A stretch of DNA of 64,000 bases, taken from assembly GCF_900105495.1 (NCBI RefSeq), contig NZ_FNTF01000002.1:3075501-3139500 (forward strand). The letters are read 5' to 3'. Under the pieces are notes generated by a model. That model did no database searches and was not told the origin of the DNA. It saw only the letters and a list, made by a program, of their open reading frames with translations. Both the position numbers and the translations under genes were made by a program. Shown here one piece after another: positions 63,144 to 64,000 of the stretch. Source of the DNA: Pseudomonas frederiksbergensis (GTDB lineage: Bacteria; Pseudomonadota; Gammaproteobacteria; Pseudomonadales; Pseudomonadaceae). Numbering within the stretch: position 1 is the stretch's first letter; each line of letters begins with the position of its first letter.

Positions 63144-63827
63144 CTAGTGGCCCATGAGCCAATGCTGATGCGGCCCCGGCAACGTCCAGATGCCGAACAG
63201 GATCACCAGTAATCCGCCCGTCATCCGCACGCTACGTTTGCGCAACAGCGCCGTGACCCGCTCAGCCGCCAGCCCCGTGGCGAGCAGCACCGGCCAGGTG
63301 CCGAGCCCGAACGCGAGCATCAACAGCGCACTGTCCAGTGCATTGCCCTGACTCGCCGACCACAGGAGGGTGCTGTAAACCAACCCGCACGGCAGCCAGC
63401 CCCAGAGCGCGCCCAGCAGCAACGCGCGGGGGACGTTCGACACCGGCAGCAGTTTGTTGGCAACGGGCTGGATGTGCCGCCACAAGCCGCGACCGAGGCT
63501 TTCGATGCGAGTCAGGCCGCTCCACCAACCGGCGAGGTACAGGCCCATGGCGACCAACAGCAATCCGGCGATGACGCGCATGAACATCGCCGCCGGGCTG
63601 TTGGCCACCGCCCAGCCGGCCAGACCGATCAGCAGGCCGGCCGTCGCGTAGCTCAGAATTCGCCCCAGGTTGTAGGCCAGCAGCAGTCGAAAACGCCGGC
63701 TGCGTTGCTCCTTGGGAATCGCCAGGGTCAACGCGCCCATCAAGCCGCCGCACATGCCCAGGCAATGCCCGCCGCCGAGCAGGCCGAGGATCACCGCAGA
63801 CACCAGCAGCGGCGCCAATTCAAGCAT
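63144..63827 (-). CDS. Sulfite exporter TauE/SafE family protein (UreH-like domain)
   Basis: The 227-residue protein has six hydrophobic segments. It carries GGGHCLGMCGGLMGAL near residue 15, with a His and two Cys in the first helix pair typical of the DUF2/UreH-type proteins found next to cbb3 oxidase assembly genes, and PCGLVYSTLLWSAS later. In such loci it is thought to help copper delivery to the oxidase. The ATG at 63827 overlaps the end of ccoS by eight bases. Metal-related function is an inference from these Cys/His motifs and the ccoS neighbour. Confidence 0.85.
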   Translation of the reverse strand: MLELAPLLVSAVILGLLGGGHCLGMCGGLMGALTLAIPKEQRSRRFRLLLAYNLGRILSYATAGLLIGLAGWAVANSPAAMFMRVIAGLLLVAMGLYLAGWWSGLTRIESLGRGLWRHIQPVANKLLPVSNVPRALLLGALWGWLPCGLVYSTLLWSASQGNALDSALLMLAFGLGTWPVLLATGLAAERVTALLRKRSVRMTGGLLVILFGIWTLPGPHQHWLMGH

Positions 63828-64000
63828 GAGGCGGCGCCTTGTCTTCCGGTTTGGCTGGCTGACCGCTGGCTTCGTCCACCGCGGCTTTGTGGTTCGGGTC
63901 CTGGTCGTCGAACAGAATGCTGTGGGCCGGGCCATCGAGGTCGTCGTACTGACCGCTGTCGACTGCCCAGAAGAAGATGTAAATGGCGATGGCCACGATC
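63820..64000 (-). CDS. ccoS: Cytochrome cbb3 oxidase assembly protein CcoS, C-terminal part
   Basis: The last 59 codons lie in the window; the start is beyond position 64000. The translation has the end of the membrane helix (IVAIAIYIFFWAV) and DSGQYDDLDGPAHSILFDD, the CcoS family signature, and an Ala/Pro-rich tail ending PPHA. CcoS is required for insertion of haem b and copper into the cbb3 oxidase. Its stop at 63820-63822 overlaps the start of the TauE/SafE-like gene. Confidence 0.92.
   Translation of the reverse strand, partial: IVAIAIYIFFWAVDSGQYDDLDGPAHSILFDDQDPNHKAAVDEASGQPAKPEDKAPPHA

Overview
The window is about 64 kb of a high-GC gammaproteobacterial chromosome, almost certainly Pseudomonas of the P. 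fluorescens group. Gene content and order follow the Pseudomonas core: ppsR/ppsA, hydrolase, rraA, cmaX-crfX-cmpX-sigX-oprF, cobA, the assimilatory nitrate genes, pyrD, rmf, rlmKL, and later guaD-xdhCBA, smc-zipA-ligA, SRP RNA, dnaX-ybaB-recR, apt, anr, hemN and ccoS. No transposase, phage, CRISPR or tRNA gene was seen. The accessory DNA is mainly small palindromic (REP-like) elements in the gaps, in at least three sequence families.

Layout. 1-1665: an EamA exporter divergent from a MocR-type regulator. 1803-7958: PEP synthase and its regulator, a hydrolase, RraA and the CorA-like CmaX. 8022-10919: envelope-stress block crfX, cmpX, sigX, oprF. 11006-22766: nitrate assimilation, all on the minus strand, in three transcription units: nirB-nirD-nasC-cobA, nasA (MFS transporter)-kinase/phosphatase, and nasS-nasT. 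22996-32024: pyrD, rmf, rlmKL, a CHASE/PAS/GGDEF protein, dacB, yggL. 32163-41720: BenE transporter and purine catabolism (guaD, xdhC, xdhB, xdhA) with one GntR regulator on each side. 41723-50239: smc, zipA, ligA, a zinc-ribbon putative peptidase. 50240-53116: SRP RNA, an XRE regulator, a PAS-GGDEF-EAL protein. 53259-59960: a periplasmic binding protein, dnaX, ybaB, an NADP oxidoreductase, recR, an acyl-CoA dehydrogenase. 60075-64000: apt, anr, hemN, a TauE/SafE-like membrane protein and the end of ccoS.

The strongest regulatory signal is in the nitrate region. Each of the three nitrate transcripts starts at a sigma-54-type GG-N10-GC promoter. Each then carries a leader with stem-loops whose hexanucleotide loops have A at position 1 and G at position 4, and the last of these overlaps the 5' arm of an intrinsic terminator. 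That is the architecture recognised by ANTAR antiterminators, and NasT encoded here is one. The nasST operon itself has such a leader, which implies that NasT controls its own synthesis. A PP2C/Ser-Thr kinase fusion lies 7 nt behind the nitrate transporter and so shares its leader. Other readable regulatory sites include a perfect Anr box before hemN, paired TGAC-N6-GTCA operators before xdhA, and a GntR-like palindrome before the regulator at 33712.
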